A stretch of DNA of 36,760 nucleotides from an uncultured Lachnospiraceae bacterium (GCA_947564305.1 CANOBT010000044.1:1-36760); one strand, 5' to 3'; positions 16,569 to 24,559 are shown, numbered from the stretch's first letter. Numbers and translations: made by a program. The notes: generated from the letters alone by a model not told the origin.

Positions 16569-17843
16569 TCAAATCAACCAAACGGGTACATACCAGTTTT
16601 TTTCATCGGTCGGAAGCAGGTCATTTGCCATGCATACAACACTCCCTGTTCCGATTTCTACTTTCAGACTTTCCAACCCGCTCTGCTTTTCAGTTTTCAC
16701 TACAGGGTCCAATACATGAAAATTTTTGACAGCCGTTTTGCCGGGAGAAGCAGCTTTTTTAATCTCTATAGGAGATAAGATGCCGTTTTGGTAAATCAAA
16801 AGGTCAATCTCTTTTTGGTCTTTATCCCGGTAATAAAAAACGGGCGGCTCCTTGCCCGCATTCAGATAACTTTTATAAATTTCCGAAAACACATAGCTTT
16901 CAAAGAACGCCCCGGACATTGCGCCTTTTTCAAGCACTTCGGGGCTGCCCCATTTCAAAAGCCAGGCTGCCAGCCCGGTATCTAAAAAATGGAGCAGCGG
17001 CATTTTTACCGCTCTTTTCAGTGCATTGTTATGATAAGGCTGCACCAATGCTGCAATATGTGATGATATTAAGATGGACATCCACTTCTTCGCTGTAGGC
17101 GCTGAAATTCCGGCTGCATTTGCCAATTCTTCATAAACAACAGGTTTCGATGTCTGCGCCGCGGCAATCGTCATAAAATTGTAAAACTGCATCTCATCAG
17201 CAACCTGCGCCAAATCACGGATATCTCTCTGTAAATACGTATTAACATACGAACTGTAGTAGATTTCCCAATCTATACTTCCCTCCGTATAAAGTTCCGG
17301 CATTGAGCCCCTGAAAATACGTTTGTAAATCTCGTTCAATCCTCGCGGCTTTGCTACATTCAGCCTCTCCATCAAACGACTGGCATCCGTAGAAAACGGC
17401 TCGCTTGGAACCTGATAGATTTCCGAATCAGAAAGACCCAGGAGCTTGAGGATTCCTACACGCCCCGCCAGGCTTTCGCTGACATTTTTCATGAGTTGGA
17501 AAACCTGCGAACCAGTAAGCCAGAAATCTCCTTTTCGTTTCGAGCGGTCCACACTCATTTTTATATAGGGAAACAGCTCTGTCGCATATTGAATCTCGTC
17601 AATCAATACAGGAGGTGTATACCTCTGCATAAATAAAGCCGGGTCGTTCTTTGCCAGATACCGGATATCCGGATCATCCAGGGTTACATACTTTCGCTCC
17701 ATCCCCTGTTCCCGCTGTATCTCTGATAATCTTTGAAGCAATGTTGTTTTTCCCACCTGTCTGGGACCGGTCACCAAAAGCACAGGAAACATATCTGATA
17801 TACGCATAATCGTATCTTCTGCAGCTCTTTTAATATATGTCAT
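16569..17843 (-). CDS. AAA ATPase with DUF4143 C-terminal domain
   Basis: A 424-aa soluble protein. The N-terminal AAA_14-type ATPase has a Walker A VTGPRQVGKTTL, Walker B VLIDEIQYA, and sensor motif WLTGSQVF. A helical/winged middle part is followed by a DUF4143-type C-terminal domain with a restriction-endonuclease-like core (EIDLLIYQNGILSPIEIKKA). Function of this widespread family is not established; members are frequent, variable accessory genes and have been linked to toxin-antitoxin or defence-type roles by context. The start at 17843 is used because the earlier ATG at 17861 overlaps the GAGGAGGG site. Its promoter must lie in the AT-rich stretch before the folded element at 17965. Confidence 0.88.
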   Translation of the reverse strand: MTYIKRAAEDTIMRISDMFPVLLVTGPRQVGKTTLLQRLSEIQREQGMERKYVTLDDPDIRYLAKNDPALFMQRYTPPVLIDEIQYATELFPYIKMSVDRSKRKGDFWLTGSQVFQLMKNVSESLAGRVGILKLLGLSDSEIYQVPSEPFSTDASRLMERLNVAKPRGLNEIYKRIFRGSMPELYTEGSIDWEIYYSSYVNTYLQRDIRDLAQVADEMQFYNFMTIAAAQTSKPVVYEELANAAGISAPTAKKWMSILISSHIAALVQPYHNNALKRAVKMPLLHFLDTGLAAWLLKWGSPEVLEKGAMSGAFFESYVFSEIYKSYLNAGKEPPVFYYRDKDQKEIDLLIYQNGILSPIEIKKAASPGKTAVKNFHVLDPVVKTEKQSGLESLKVEIGTGSVVCMANDLLPTDEKNWYVPVWLI

Positions 17844-17964
17844 CTTAATCCCTCCTCTCATCCGGCGGTAATTCTGTCTAATCTAAATTATGATTTTATT
17901 ATAGACATGTACTTTTTCATTGTCAATATACTATTGATATAAGCACCATAATTGTTTTTTGAAT

Positions 17965-18131
17965 GTTACAGTTCACTCGTCATCTGTTATCTGGATAAGT
18001 TTGTGCTTGCACAAGGACTTATCCAGATGGCAGATGACGAAGGGAGCGCCGGTTTATGAGCAAAAATAGCCGCAATGCGGCGGAAAAGCATCGAAGATGC
18101 GTTTTGCGAATGGCGCGGAGTGAACTGTAAC
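17965..18131. repeat. 167-nt multibranched palindromic element (possible structured RNA or MITE-like element)
   Basis: Perfect 14-nt terminal inverted repeats (17965-17978, 18118-18131) enclose two folded arms. Arm 1 is a 23-bp stem (17978-18000 with 18017-18039) with two T-G wobbles, capped by TTGTGC/GCACAA. Arm 2 is GCGCC/GGCGC (18046-18050, 18112-18116), then GCAAAA/TTTTGC (18060-18065, 18102-18107), enclosing two small hairpins at 18069-18081 and 18088-18100. Nearly every base is in a pairing. It holds no ORF. The wobbles are allowed in plus-strand RNA but would be A-C mismatches in a minus-strand RNA. Confidence 0.85.
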
Positions 18132-18226
18132 TTTTAAATGATGTTTTATGTATATAAAAATTTCTTGTATAATTACAACTCAAAAATTATATAATATAAT
18201 GCAAAGATATATTAAAATTTGTACTT

Positions 18227-18246
18227 TTTTGCATTACACTGCAAAA
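18227..18246. promoter_or_regulatory. Inverted repeat beside the -35, candidate operator
   Basis: TTTTGCA (18227-18233) and TGCAAAA (18240-18246) flank 6 nt and end 2 nt before the -35 hexamer of the downstream gene. Position suits a regulator binding site; the regulator is unknown. Confidence 0.4.
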
Positions 18247-18248
18247 GC

Positions 18249-18277
18249 TTTACTTTTTTCTCAACTTATTGTATAAT
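18249..18277 (+). promoter_or_regulatory. Sigma-A type promoter of the plus-strand DUF4143 ATPase
   Basis: TTTACT (18249-18254), 17-nt spacer, TATAAT (18272-18277), in AT-rich sequence about 80 nt before the ATG at 18357. Confidence 0.7.
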
Positions 18278-18356
18278 TAATGCAATATATTTTATAGTAA
18301 CCAGATTATGAATCTGCAAATCAAATTAGTGACAAAAATATCCGGAGGAGACAAGT

Positions 18357-19553
18357 ATGATACAAAGAAAAGAATACCTGGAAGATCTCATCCATTTACG
18401 CGAAAAACACCTGATTAAAGTTGTCACAGGAATCCGCCGCTGCGGAAAATCCACCCTGTTTGAACTTTTTCAGGAACATCTTTTACAGAATGATGTAAAA
18501 TCGGAACAAATTATCGCATGCAATCTTGAGGCCGGAGAATATACCGATATTGAAGACAGCCACGCCCTATACACGCTTATTGCAGGCCGGCTTTTACCTG
18601 ACAAAATGAATTACATTTTTCTGGATGAGGTGCAGCGGGTCACCAATTTTCAAAGAGCTGTAGACGCCTTTTTTGTCAAAAAGAACTGTGATGTATATAT
18701 TACCGGTTCCAACGCCTATCTATTGTCAGGAGAGCTTGCAACCCTTCTGTCCGGCCGCTATGTGGAAATCAAAATGCTGCCGCTGTCATTTAAAGAATTT
18801 TTATCCGCTCATCCGGCGGACAGCAGCAGAGAACGGCTGTATCAGGACTATATCCATAACAGTTCTTTTCCCTATGCCCTGGAACTGAAACGTCCCAAAG
18901 ACATACGCCAATATCTGGAAGCCATCTACGATTCCATTGTATTGAAGGATATTATAACGCGCCGGCGAATCAATGATGTGGATATGCTTAAAAGCGTTAC
19001 TCGATTTCTTTTCGATAACATCGGCAACTTGTGTTCTACGAAAAAGATTGCTGACACCATGATCTCAGCCGGAAGAAAAATTTCAGTCCATACCGTAGAA
19101 AATTATCTGGAATCCCTGACAGAGAGCTTTATCTTCTACCGGGCAGGACGTTACGATATCAAAGGAAAGCAATATTTGAAAACCGGAGACAAATACTACG
19201 CCGCAGATATCGGACTGCGCTACAGCGTTCTTGGTAATAAAAGCGCCGATAACGGTCATATTCTGGAAAACATTGTATATCTGGAACTGCTGCGCCGTGG
19301 ATACGAGGTTTATGTCGGCAAGATTGGCTCTGCAGAGGTTGATTTCATCGCTATCGGAGAGGAAGGCGAAGAATACTATCAAGTCGCTTATACCGTCATT
19401 GATGCGGATGGTAAAACACTGGAACGGGAGTTGGCTCCATTGGATGCCATCAAGGACCACAATCCAAAATATCTTCTGACCATGGATTATGGTCCGGTGA
19501 TTTCCCACAACGGCATACGTCAGATTTATGTGTTGGACTGGCTGAGTAAATAA
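18357..19553 (+). CDS. AAA ATPase with DUF4143 C-terminal domain (second, divergent copy)
   Basis: A 398-aa soluble protein of the same overall family as the gene at 16569-17843 but only distantly similar to it. Walker A is VTGIRRCGKSTLFEL, Walker B YIFLDEVQRV, sensor YITGSNAYLL, followed by the LSGRYVEIKMLPLSFKEFL segment typical of the family. The C-terminal domain keeps a nuclease-like core (SAEVDFIAIGEEGEEYYQVAY). A strong CCGGAGGAG site precedes the ATG. It is divergent from the other copy, with a folded 167-nt element and an AT-rich promoter region between them. No biochemical role is assigned to the family. Confidence 0.88.
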   Translation: MIQRKEYLEDLIHLREKHLIKVVTGIRRCGKSTLFELFQEHLLQNDVKSEQIIACNLEAGEYTDIEDSHALYTLIAGRLLPDKMNYIFLDEVQRVTNFQRAVDAFFVKKNCDVYITGSNAYLLSGELATLLSGRYVEIKMLPLSFKEFLSAHPADSSRERLYQDYIHNSSFPYALELKRPKDIRQYLEAIYDSIVLKDIITRRRINDVDMLKSVTRFLFDNIGNLCSTKKIADTMISAGRKISVHTVENYLESLTESFIFYRAGRYDIKGKQYLKTGDKYYAADIGLRYSVLGNKSADNGHILENIVYLELLRRGYEVYVGKIGSAEVDFIAIGEEGEEYYQVAYTVIDADGKTLERELAPLDAIKDHNPKYLLTMDYGPVISHNGIRQIYVLDWLSK

Positions 19554-19556
19554 ATC

Positions 19557-19585
19557 TTGATTTTTGGCTTTTCTCATGCTATACT
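19557..19585 (+). promoter_or_regulatory. Promoter of queT
   Basis: TTGATT (19557-19562), 17-nt spacer, extended -10 TGCTATACT (hexamer 19580-19585). It begins right after the stop codon of the ATPase gene and would start transcription just before the candidate riboswitch. Confidence 0.75.
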
Positions 19586-19610
19586 CATACTCGTTGCAAA
19601 GCCTAAGGCT

Positions 19611-19650
19611 CGTGTGTTCGAGACCTTCCACACGTAAAACAAAACTAGAG
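19611..19650 (+). ncRNA. Candidate preQ1-I riboswitch upstream of queT
   Basis: Stem P1 CGTGTG/CACACG (19611-19616, 19629-19634) closes a 12-nt loop TTCGAGACCTTC. It is followed by the A-rich strand TAAAACAAAA and then CTAGAG, which runs into the Shine-Dalgarno GAGGAG. This order (short stem, pyrimidine/AG loop, A-rich L3, CUA strand pairing back to the loop) is that of the preQ1-I class, and the downstream gene is a queuosine-precursor transporter. The loop has GAG where UAG is usual, so the pseudoknot pairing with CUA is shorter than consensus. Ligand binding would hide the ribosome binding site. Confidence 0.6.
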
Positions 19651-19661
19651 GAGAAAAAATC

Positions 19662-20162
19662 ATGAAAGAAAAGCAAACCTTGAATGTGCAATTCATTGCA
19701 CAGGCAGCGATGATTGCTGCCATCTACGTGGTGCTGACACTTGTCTTTGCACCTTTCAGTTACGGAGAAGTACAGGTCCGTATCTCAGAAGCCATGACCA
19801 TCCTTCCGGCATTTACTCCGGCAGCAATTCCCGGATTATTCATCGGATGCCTGCTCAGCAACATCCTCGGCGGATGTATTATTCCAGACATCATTTTCGG
19901 AAGCCTGGCAACACTCATTGGTGCTGTATTTACTTATATGCTGCGCCACTATAGCCGTTTTCTCGCACCTGTGCCGCCGATTTTAGCGAACACCCTCATT
20001 GTTCCATTTGTTCTGCGGTTCGGATATCAAGTTCCCCTTCCGATTCCATTTATGATGCTGACCGTAGGCATTGGGGAAATCATTTCCTGCGGTGTGCTTG
20101 GAATGATCATCTACGCAGCACTCTACCGATATAAAAATGCAATTTTCAAAACTGCGGCATAA
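19662..20162 (+). CDS. queT: QueT-type ECF S component for queuosine precursor
   Basis: A 166-aa membrane protein with about five to six hydrophobic segments. Typical QueT features are VLTLVFAPFSYGEVQVRISEA near the N-terminus, LPAFTPAAIPGLFIGCLLSN, and a C-terminal GIGEIISCGVLGMI. It binds preQ1 or a related 7-deazaguanine/queuine and works with the shared ECF energy module. It is preceded by its own promoter and a candidate preQ1 riboswitch, so its synthesis should fall when precursor is abundant. The ribosome binding site GAGGAG overlaps the end of the riboswitch. Confidence 0.9.
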   Translation: MKEKQTLNVQFIAQAAMIAAIYVVLTLVFAPFSYGEVQVRISEAMTILPAFTPAAIPGLFIGCLLSNILGGCIIPDIIFGSLATLIGAVFTYMLRHYSRFLAPVPPILANTLIVPFVLRFGYQVPLPIPFMMLTVGIGEIISCGVLGMIIYAALYRYKNAIFKTAA

Positions 20163-20221
20163 ATCGAATACTTTTTTGAGAAGCAAAATATATTTTTCAT
20201 AAAACAGAATACTACTTATAA

Positions 20222-20275
20222 AAATAACCGCTCTGCCATACTGTATTTCATTACAGCACAGCAGAACGGTTATTT
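20222..20275 (+). terminator. Intrinsic terminator of queT
   Basis: A 15-nt arm (20222-20236) pairs with 20261-20275 with one mismatch, around a 24-nt loop, and is followed by a T-rich tract. On the minus strand the mismatch becomes a G-T wobble and the T run is also good, so it may be bidirectional. Confidence 0.75.
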
Positions 20276-20280
20276 TATTC

Positions 20281-20373
20281 CCGCGAAGCAACGAGCCAGG
20301 TGACTGCTTACAGGCATTTAGCGACTGCCGCGAGGGTCAAAAACCCCGCAGCAAGCTTCGGTTTTTTTGACTT
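20281..20373. repeat. Dispersed hairpin repeat, copy B
   Basis: A 93-nt intergenic copy of the element at 6724-6852. The flanking blocks are nearly identical, but the arms of hairpin 1 (about 20295-20322) have different sequence yet still pair, with two wobbles and two mismatches in 12 pairs. Hairpin 2 is shorter (20336-20345 with 20360-20371) and ends in TTTTTTTGAC, so it could also terminate the minus-strand gene at 20397. Confidence 0.85.
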
Positions 20374-20396
20374 AGTATTTTAAAATATACTATCTC

Positions 20397-22916
20397 TTAT
20401 CTCACATACCCAATAAACGTATTTCCGCCTCCGGCAGCCATCGCCTCCATCTGCTCCATAGGCACCGTAAACTCACTCCCATTATCCGGGTCCACATAAG
20501 TTACGGTCTCCATATCATATCCTGTCAGAAGAATCGCATGGCTGGCATCTGTCATCGTAATCACCGGCAGACCTTTGCTGATAATATACAACACTTGGCT
20601 TAGCGTACATCCGGTCAGATTGACACGTTTCGCCCCAAACTGCTCCATATACTGTGTACATGCTTCCATGGACGCCTGTCCTTCCGCCTTTGCAAATGCC
20701 ATCGTATCTGTATAATATACCAGATCCCGGTTTCCTTTCTCCCATATGTAAGACTGCTCCGAAGAAATGACCACACCGGAAATCTGTTCTGCCTTCTGGA
20801 TTGCATAGGCCGCCCTGTCATATATAGCCTCCAATTTTCCCACACCATAAACATAATATTTATCTGTCTTGACTTTATCATCAAAGGAAATGGTAATCGG
20901 TGTGTCCTCCATCACCTGCTTTGGACGCAATATCCTTGGAGTCAAATCATCAATGCCGTCCGCCAGCACAAGCCTCATCTGCTTTTCTTTCAGAACCGTG
21001 GCAAATGTTTCCAGAGTCACCTTTGTTTCTTTCCGTTCTTCGTTATTTGTCACATAGTCCTGAGGCATTCCCGTATAGACATTCTCACTCCTCGAAAGAC
21101 GGTTCAGCGTCATCAGCCCTTTTTCAATCAATATATCTGATAAATATACCCCCTCCTGCGCATAGGTCTTCACAACTTCATTGGACGTATTACGGATTTC
21201 CAGTTTGTACATCGGTGCAATCGCATCTCCTGCCACCGTCACTCCCTGGTCCGCTGTCCGCAGATAGCCGCAGACAAAATCATTGTACACAAACCCCAGC
21301 GGACGAATCGCCATATCCGGAACCGATGACTCCTGAGAATCCGCATTCTGGGTAAACCGGAATATGGGATTTCCGCTCTCCGCGTCCTCCGCCGGAGCAG
21401 CCTCCACCGTGTAAGAATCCCCATTTGCCAGATTCAGCACCCGAACCTCTGAAGCTGTATTCAGCTCTCCTTCGGGCTGAAAAGCCATCAAATGTCCGTC
21501 ATCCGACACCACATACTGGCCTTCCGCTAAATCCGCCGCCAAAATCTCCTGTTTTCCATGCTCCAAATCGATCTGATATAGTGAACCGCCGGCAAGAACA
21601 TAAAGCAGATGCTGTTCCTGATTATAGTATACCATTTTCCCAAGCTCATCCTCTGCGATTGCAAATGCCTTCGTACTTGGGATAAACGCCTTCTCCTCCA
21701 CAGCATTATTTGCAATATCAAAATAATAGACATTGACGCCGACCTGCCCCTCATGTTCCCCACGGTTCATATATCCATATACTGCAAATGTGGTATTTCC
21801 CTTACTGTCTACGCTGATAATCCGAATCTCATGCTCATCATTGCGGCTGCGCGCATCAGACCCTTCCATATTTGCAAAGCTGAAAACTAATGAAAGCTCA
21901 TTTTCTTTTTTATTGTATGTCCACAAATCCCGGTCCTGGACAAAGGAAACCACGGTTCCCTTTGCATTTGCCTCATAGGCCACATCCGAATCCGACATTC
22001 CAAGCAGGATTCCGCCGTCGTACAAGACCTGTTTATCCCCATTGAACACCTGATTCATCGTTCGGTTATAGTCCAGCAGATACATCTCATCCTCGCTGCA
22101 CCTGACCCGGAAGAATTCCCGGACATTGAATGTCTCTTCCTCCTCCGAATCGCCCATGCAAGTCACCTGATACTTTGCAAGCAGAGAAGTATAAGTGCTG
22201 TTGCTCTCCTTGATGCTCCACTCCACATCCGTAGACACCTCCGGCTCCAAATCACCCCAACGGACATGAAACAGATTGGAATGGATGCTCACTGTCTGCA
22301 GCGTCGTATTGTCACCGGTATCATCCGGTTCCAGATACCAGTTCAATTCCTCCTCTCCCGACTTTGTAAATGTATTTTCATGGAACTTCATGGCAAAATT
22401 CATACATTCTTTCACAGACAACTCGTCCTGCCACTCAATCCTTGTATAATAAAAGACCTCTTTGGGCGCATCTTCTCCCACCCGCAGGGCTATACGCAGG
22501 ACCGCCTCCGAAATTCCTTCCGGCAGGGCGCCGTCCAAATCCAATGTGACCTGCTCCTGGGACACTTCCTTTACCGCACCCTGCAAATAAGGTTCCTCTC
22601 CGTTCAGGGAATATACTTCATACCGGATTCCTGCGATTTCCTGGCCTTCTGCCTCCAGGTACATATCCAGCCTTCCGCTGCTGTCAATCGGAGTAATAGT
22701 GTCCCGCATCGCCGTAATGTCCATCTCATTCACATATCCGGCCAATGCATTAACCTTCACTCCTTTTACATCAAATGCCACTCTGGGCAGACGGGAATCG
22801 CTCAGCCCGACTGTGATATCGTCTGTTCCTCTATTCAGTATGAAGCTGCTCACAATCAATGTTAAAAGGAACACCCCTATCAGGATTCCTATTTTTTTCC
22901 ATCTGTTCCTGCGCAT
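20397..22916 (-). CDS. Membrane-anchored extracellular protein with degenerate C39-like peptidase domain
   Basis: An 839-aa protein with an N-terminal transmembrane anchor (residues ~8-28, GILIGVFLLTLIVSSFIL) and a large outer part of beta-rich, repeat-like sequence that may form a propeller (repeats of the type DGGILLGMSDSDVAY, DDGHLMAFQ). The last ~150 residues resemble a C39/papain-like domain: GCTLSQVLYIISKGLPVITMTDASHAILLTGYD and TYVDPDNG give the His and Asp. The segment where the catalytic Cys should be (SSEQSYIWEKGNRD) lacks one, so the domain is probably non-catalytic and binding-type. The start at 22916 has AAGGGGATAG upstream; a longer reading to 22964 has none. Monocistronic as far as can be seen. 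Function unknown. Confidence 0.7.
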   Translation of the reverse strand: MRRNRWKKIGILIGVFLLTLIVSSFILNRGTDDITVGLSDSRLPRVAFDVKGVKVNALAGYVNEMDITAMRDTITPIDSSGRLDMYLEAEGQEIAGIRYEVYSLNGEEPYLQGAVKEVSQEQVTLDLDGALPEGISEAVLRIALRVGEDAPKEVFYYTRIEWQDELSVKECMNFAMKFHENTFTKSGEEELNWYLEPDDTGDNTTLQTVSIHSNLFHVRWGDLEPEVSTDVEWSIKESNSTYTSLLAKYQVTCMGDSEEEETFNVREFFRVRCSEDEMYLLDYNRTMNQVFNGDKQVLYDGGILLGMSDSDVAYEANAKGTVVSFVQDRDLWTYNKKENELSLVFSFANMEGSDARSRNDEHEIRIISVDSKGNTTFAVYGYMNRGEHEGQVGVNVYYFDIANNAVEEKAFIPSTKAFAIAEDELGKMVYYNQEQHLLYVLAGGSLYQIDLEHGKQEILAADLAEGQYVVSDDGHLMAFQPEGELNTASEVRVLNLANGDSYTVEAAPAEDAESGNPIFRFTQNADSQESSVPDMAIRPLGFVYNDFVCGYLRTADQGVTVAGDAIAPMYKLEIRNTSNEVVKTYAQEGVYLSDILIEKGLMTLNRLSRSENVYTGMPQDYVTNNEERKETKVTLETFATVLKEKQMRLVLADGIDDLTPRILRPKQVMEDTPITISFDDKVKTDKYYVYGVGKLEAIYDRAAYAIQKAEQISGVVISSEQSYIWEKGNRDLVYYTDTMAFAKAEGQASMEACTQYMEQFGAKRVNLTGCTLSQVLYIISKGLPVITMTDASHAILLTGYDMETVTYVDPDNGSEFTVPMEQMEAMAAGGGNTFIGYVR

Positions 22917-23082
22917 ATATCTATCCCCTTGTATTGTCAATCTGTGCAGCCAAATCACCTGCACTCAAAATATTCTTTATGGTAAGGAAATGTCCTAAAA
23001 GACATGGGACAAGTATAGCACAATGCGGAAAAAATTACATCTGTTTTTCATTTGTTTCACAGATGTTTCAAAAATATCTGAT

Positions 23083-24159
23083 TCAAACCGTTTTCAATAT
23101 TCCAACTGGTACATCCGCAGGGAGCGGCATGGCGCAGAGCTCCTCCCATCTCTTCTCCCCCTTTAAGAAACCAAACTTTTCTTCATCCTGGAACCCTTTT
23201 ATCAAGCTGCTCTTCAGTTCCTTCAAAAATCCTTCATCGAGCTCCTTAAATGTCATATGTTCATACAGCGGCGCTCTGCGAAAGTTTCCCAGGGCCTCCA
23301 CACTCGAAAGCATCTCTTCCATGTGTTTTAACACAGACTCCGCATCCTTCTCTTCAACCGCTAAGTCAAACCCACAGTAAACTTCATAATACCGCCCCAT
23401 CTCAAAGAGCTTTGCCAGTTCCCTCTGCTTTTGTACAAAGAAATGTGCCTTTGCCTTATCCTTTTCCTGCATGGCAAGAAGATACATTCCATTGAGTACT
23501 GCGCTCAGAGACTGATATGCAGCAAAGAGCAGTTCTTCATATGCCTTATAAGCTTCCTGCACTTTGCCCATCTTCTCATAAATCTGTGCCTGTCTCCTCT
23601 TCCTTTCCGGATTCTGCTTTGAAAAATATTCCAGATACTTCTCCGCTTCCTCAAACTGCTCCTTCCTCATATAAAACCCAAATAAAGAGTCTGCCGCATG
23701 GTACCGGACTTCCTCATCCGTACTTTTCAGCGCCCTCTGATAGCAGCCGCAGATATACTCGTCATATTTCTCCGGCTCCGGAATTTCCTTTACGATACGC
23801 TGTGCATCAAGAATCAATGCAAGCTGCCAAGCGAGCTGCTCACTGTTAGGATATTGCTCCATTTTTTTCTTCACCCACCGGAATATCTCCTCATACTCTT
23901 CATTCTTCAGCTTTTCATCTACTTCCCTGACAATCCCGTTGATTTCTTCTGAGGTAATCTCCTCGTGAAATGACAGCAGTATATCCAGTGAAATACCCAG
24001 CAGCCTTGCAATCGGAGCAAGCAGCATAATATCCGGGAGAGAATTTCCATTCTCCCACTTATTCACTGCCGGAGCGGTCACTCCAAGGCGCCTGGCCATC
24101 TCCTCCTGTGTCATATTCTTGTCCTTTCTATATTTTCGTATAATCTCACCTATCTGCAT
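23083..24159 (-). CDS. XRE-family regulator with TPR-like C-terminal domain
   Basis: A 358-aa cytoplasmic protein. Residues 5-60 are a helix-turn-helix of the XRE/Cro type (RKDKNMTQEEMARRLGVTAPAVNKWENGNSLPD). The remaining ~280 residues are helical with TPR-like pairs (YHAADSLFGFYMRKEQFEEAEKYLEYF, AQIYEKMGKVQEAYKAYEELL), as in regulators that sense a peptide or protein partner. The ATG at 24159 follows AGAGGAGG. An inverted repeat at 24252-24277 may be an autoregulatory site. The target genes are not evident; the neighbouring membrane protein is a candidate. Confidence 0.88.
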   Translation of the reverse strand: MQIGEIIRKYRKDKNMTQEEMARRLGVTAPAVNKWENGNSLPDIMLLAPIARLLGISLDILLSFHEEITSEEINGIVREVDEKLKNEEYEEIFRWVKKKMEQYPNSEQLAWQLALILDAQRIVKEIPEPEKYDEYICGCYQRALKSTDEEVRYHAADSLFGFYMRKEQFEEAEKYLEYFSKQNPERKRRQAQIYEKMGKVQEAYKAYEELLFAAYQSLSAVLNGMYLLAMQEKDKAKAHFFVQKQRELAKLFEMGRYYEVYCGFDLAVEEKDAESVLKHMEEMLSSVEALGNFRRAPLYEHMTFKELDEGFLKELKSSLIKGFQDEEKFGFLKGEKRWEELCAMPLPADVPVGILKTV

Positions 24160-24251
24160 TTTAAAAACGCCTCCTCTGTTTTATAGTCATCGTTCTGTTT
24201 TGCATCGGCCTTTGCTGATTCCAGAATAGCAGATATTGAGGGATTACACAA

Positions 24252-24277
24252 TTGAACAGAAATTAAATATTGTTCAA
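24252..24277. promoter_or_regulatory. Inverted repeat upstream of the XRE gene
   Basis: TTGAACA (24252-24258) and TGTTCAA (24271-24277) are perfect inverted arms with a 12-nt AT-rich spacer, about 93-118 nt before the XRE start. Symmetry and position suggest an operator. Confidence 0.4.
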
Positions 24278-24422
24278 AAAAATTAACTGCCGGTTTATAC
24301 AAACCGCTCCTCCCCGCTGCAACAAACCTACTTTATCAGCATCCGCGATTTTGTACATTTTACCTATAGATATTTTTATATAAAATGGATATAATAAAAT
24401 AAGAAATTGCATAATTTCTTAT

Positions 24423-24512
24423 TTTCCCGCGACTTATCAGCGGCTAATAAAAGGATAAGGTTTAAATATTTCCCGCGACTTATCAGCGGCTAATAAAAGG
24501 ATAAGGTTTAAA
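24423..24512 (+). repeat. Two tandem 44-nt antitoxin repeats
   Basis: The unit begins TTTCCCGCGACTTATCAGCG and ends GGATAAGGTTTAAA. The two copies are identical over 44 nt and separated by 2 nt. Each unit has short self-complementary parts (CCGC/GCGG around ACTTATCA; CTTATC with GATAAG), enough for a compact pseudoknot of the type III antitoxin kind. Exact folding was not computed. Confidence 0.85.
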
Positions 24513-24514
24513 CG

Positions 24515-24547
24515 AACTATCCCGCTATGAAGTGGGATAGTTTTTTT
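24515..24547 (+). terminator. Attenuating terminator between antitoxin repeats and toxin gene
   Basis: AACTATCCC (24515-24523) pairs with GGGATAGTT (24534-24542), followed by five more T. In type III systems partial read-through of such a terminator sets an excess of antitoxin RNA over toxin mRNA. Confidence 0.8.
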
Positions 24548-24559
24548 CAAAGGAGAATA

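Larger units (their letters stand above)
24401..24547 (+). ncRNA. Type III antitoxin RNA (CptI-like)
   Basis: Downstream of a TATAAT box (24390-24395; no good -35 seen) there is an 8-bp hairpin (24401-24420), then two direct repeats of 44 nt with a 46-nt period (24423-24466, 24469-24512), then a hairpin with a T run (24515-24547), then the toxin gene. Promoter, short tandem repeats, attenuating terminator and toxin is the canonical order of type III toxin-antitoxin loci, in which each RNA repeat binds one toxin molecule. CptI antitoxins are known for few repeats of roughly this length. Confidence 0.72.

Noticed and set aside
22266..22865. Plus-strand 199-aa reading frame opposite the C39-like protein
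   Set aside because: Antisense shadow without start signals; the minus-strand gene has a proper start and anchor.
24423..24512. CRISPR array
   Set aside because: Only two repeats, 44 nt each, with 2 nt between them and no spacers; no cas genes. The arrangement fits a type III antitoxin.
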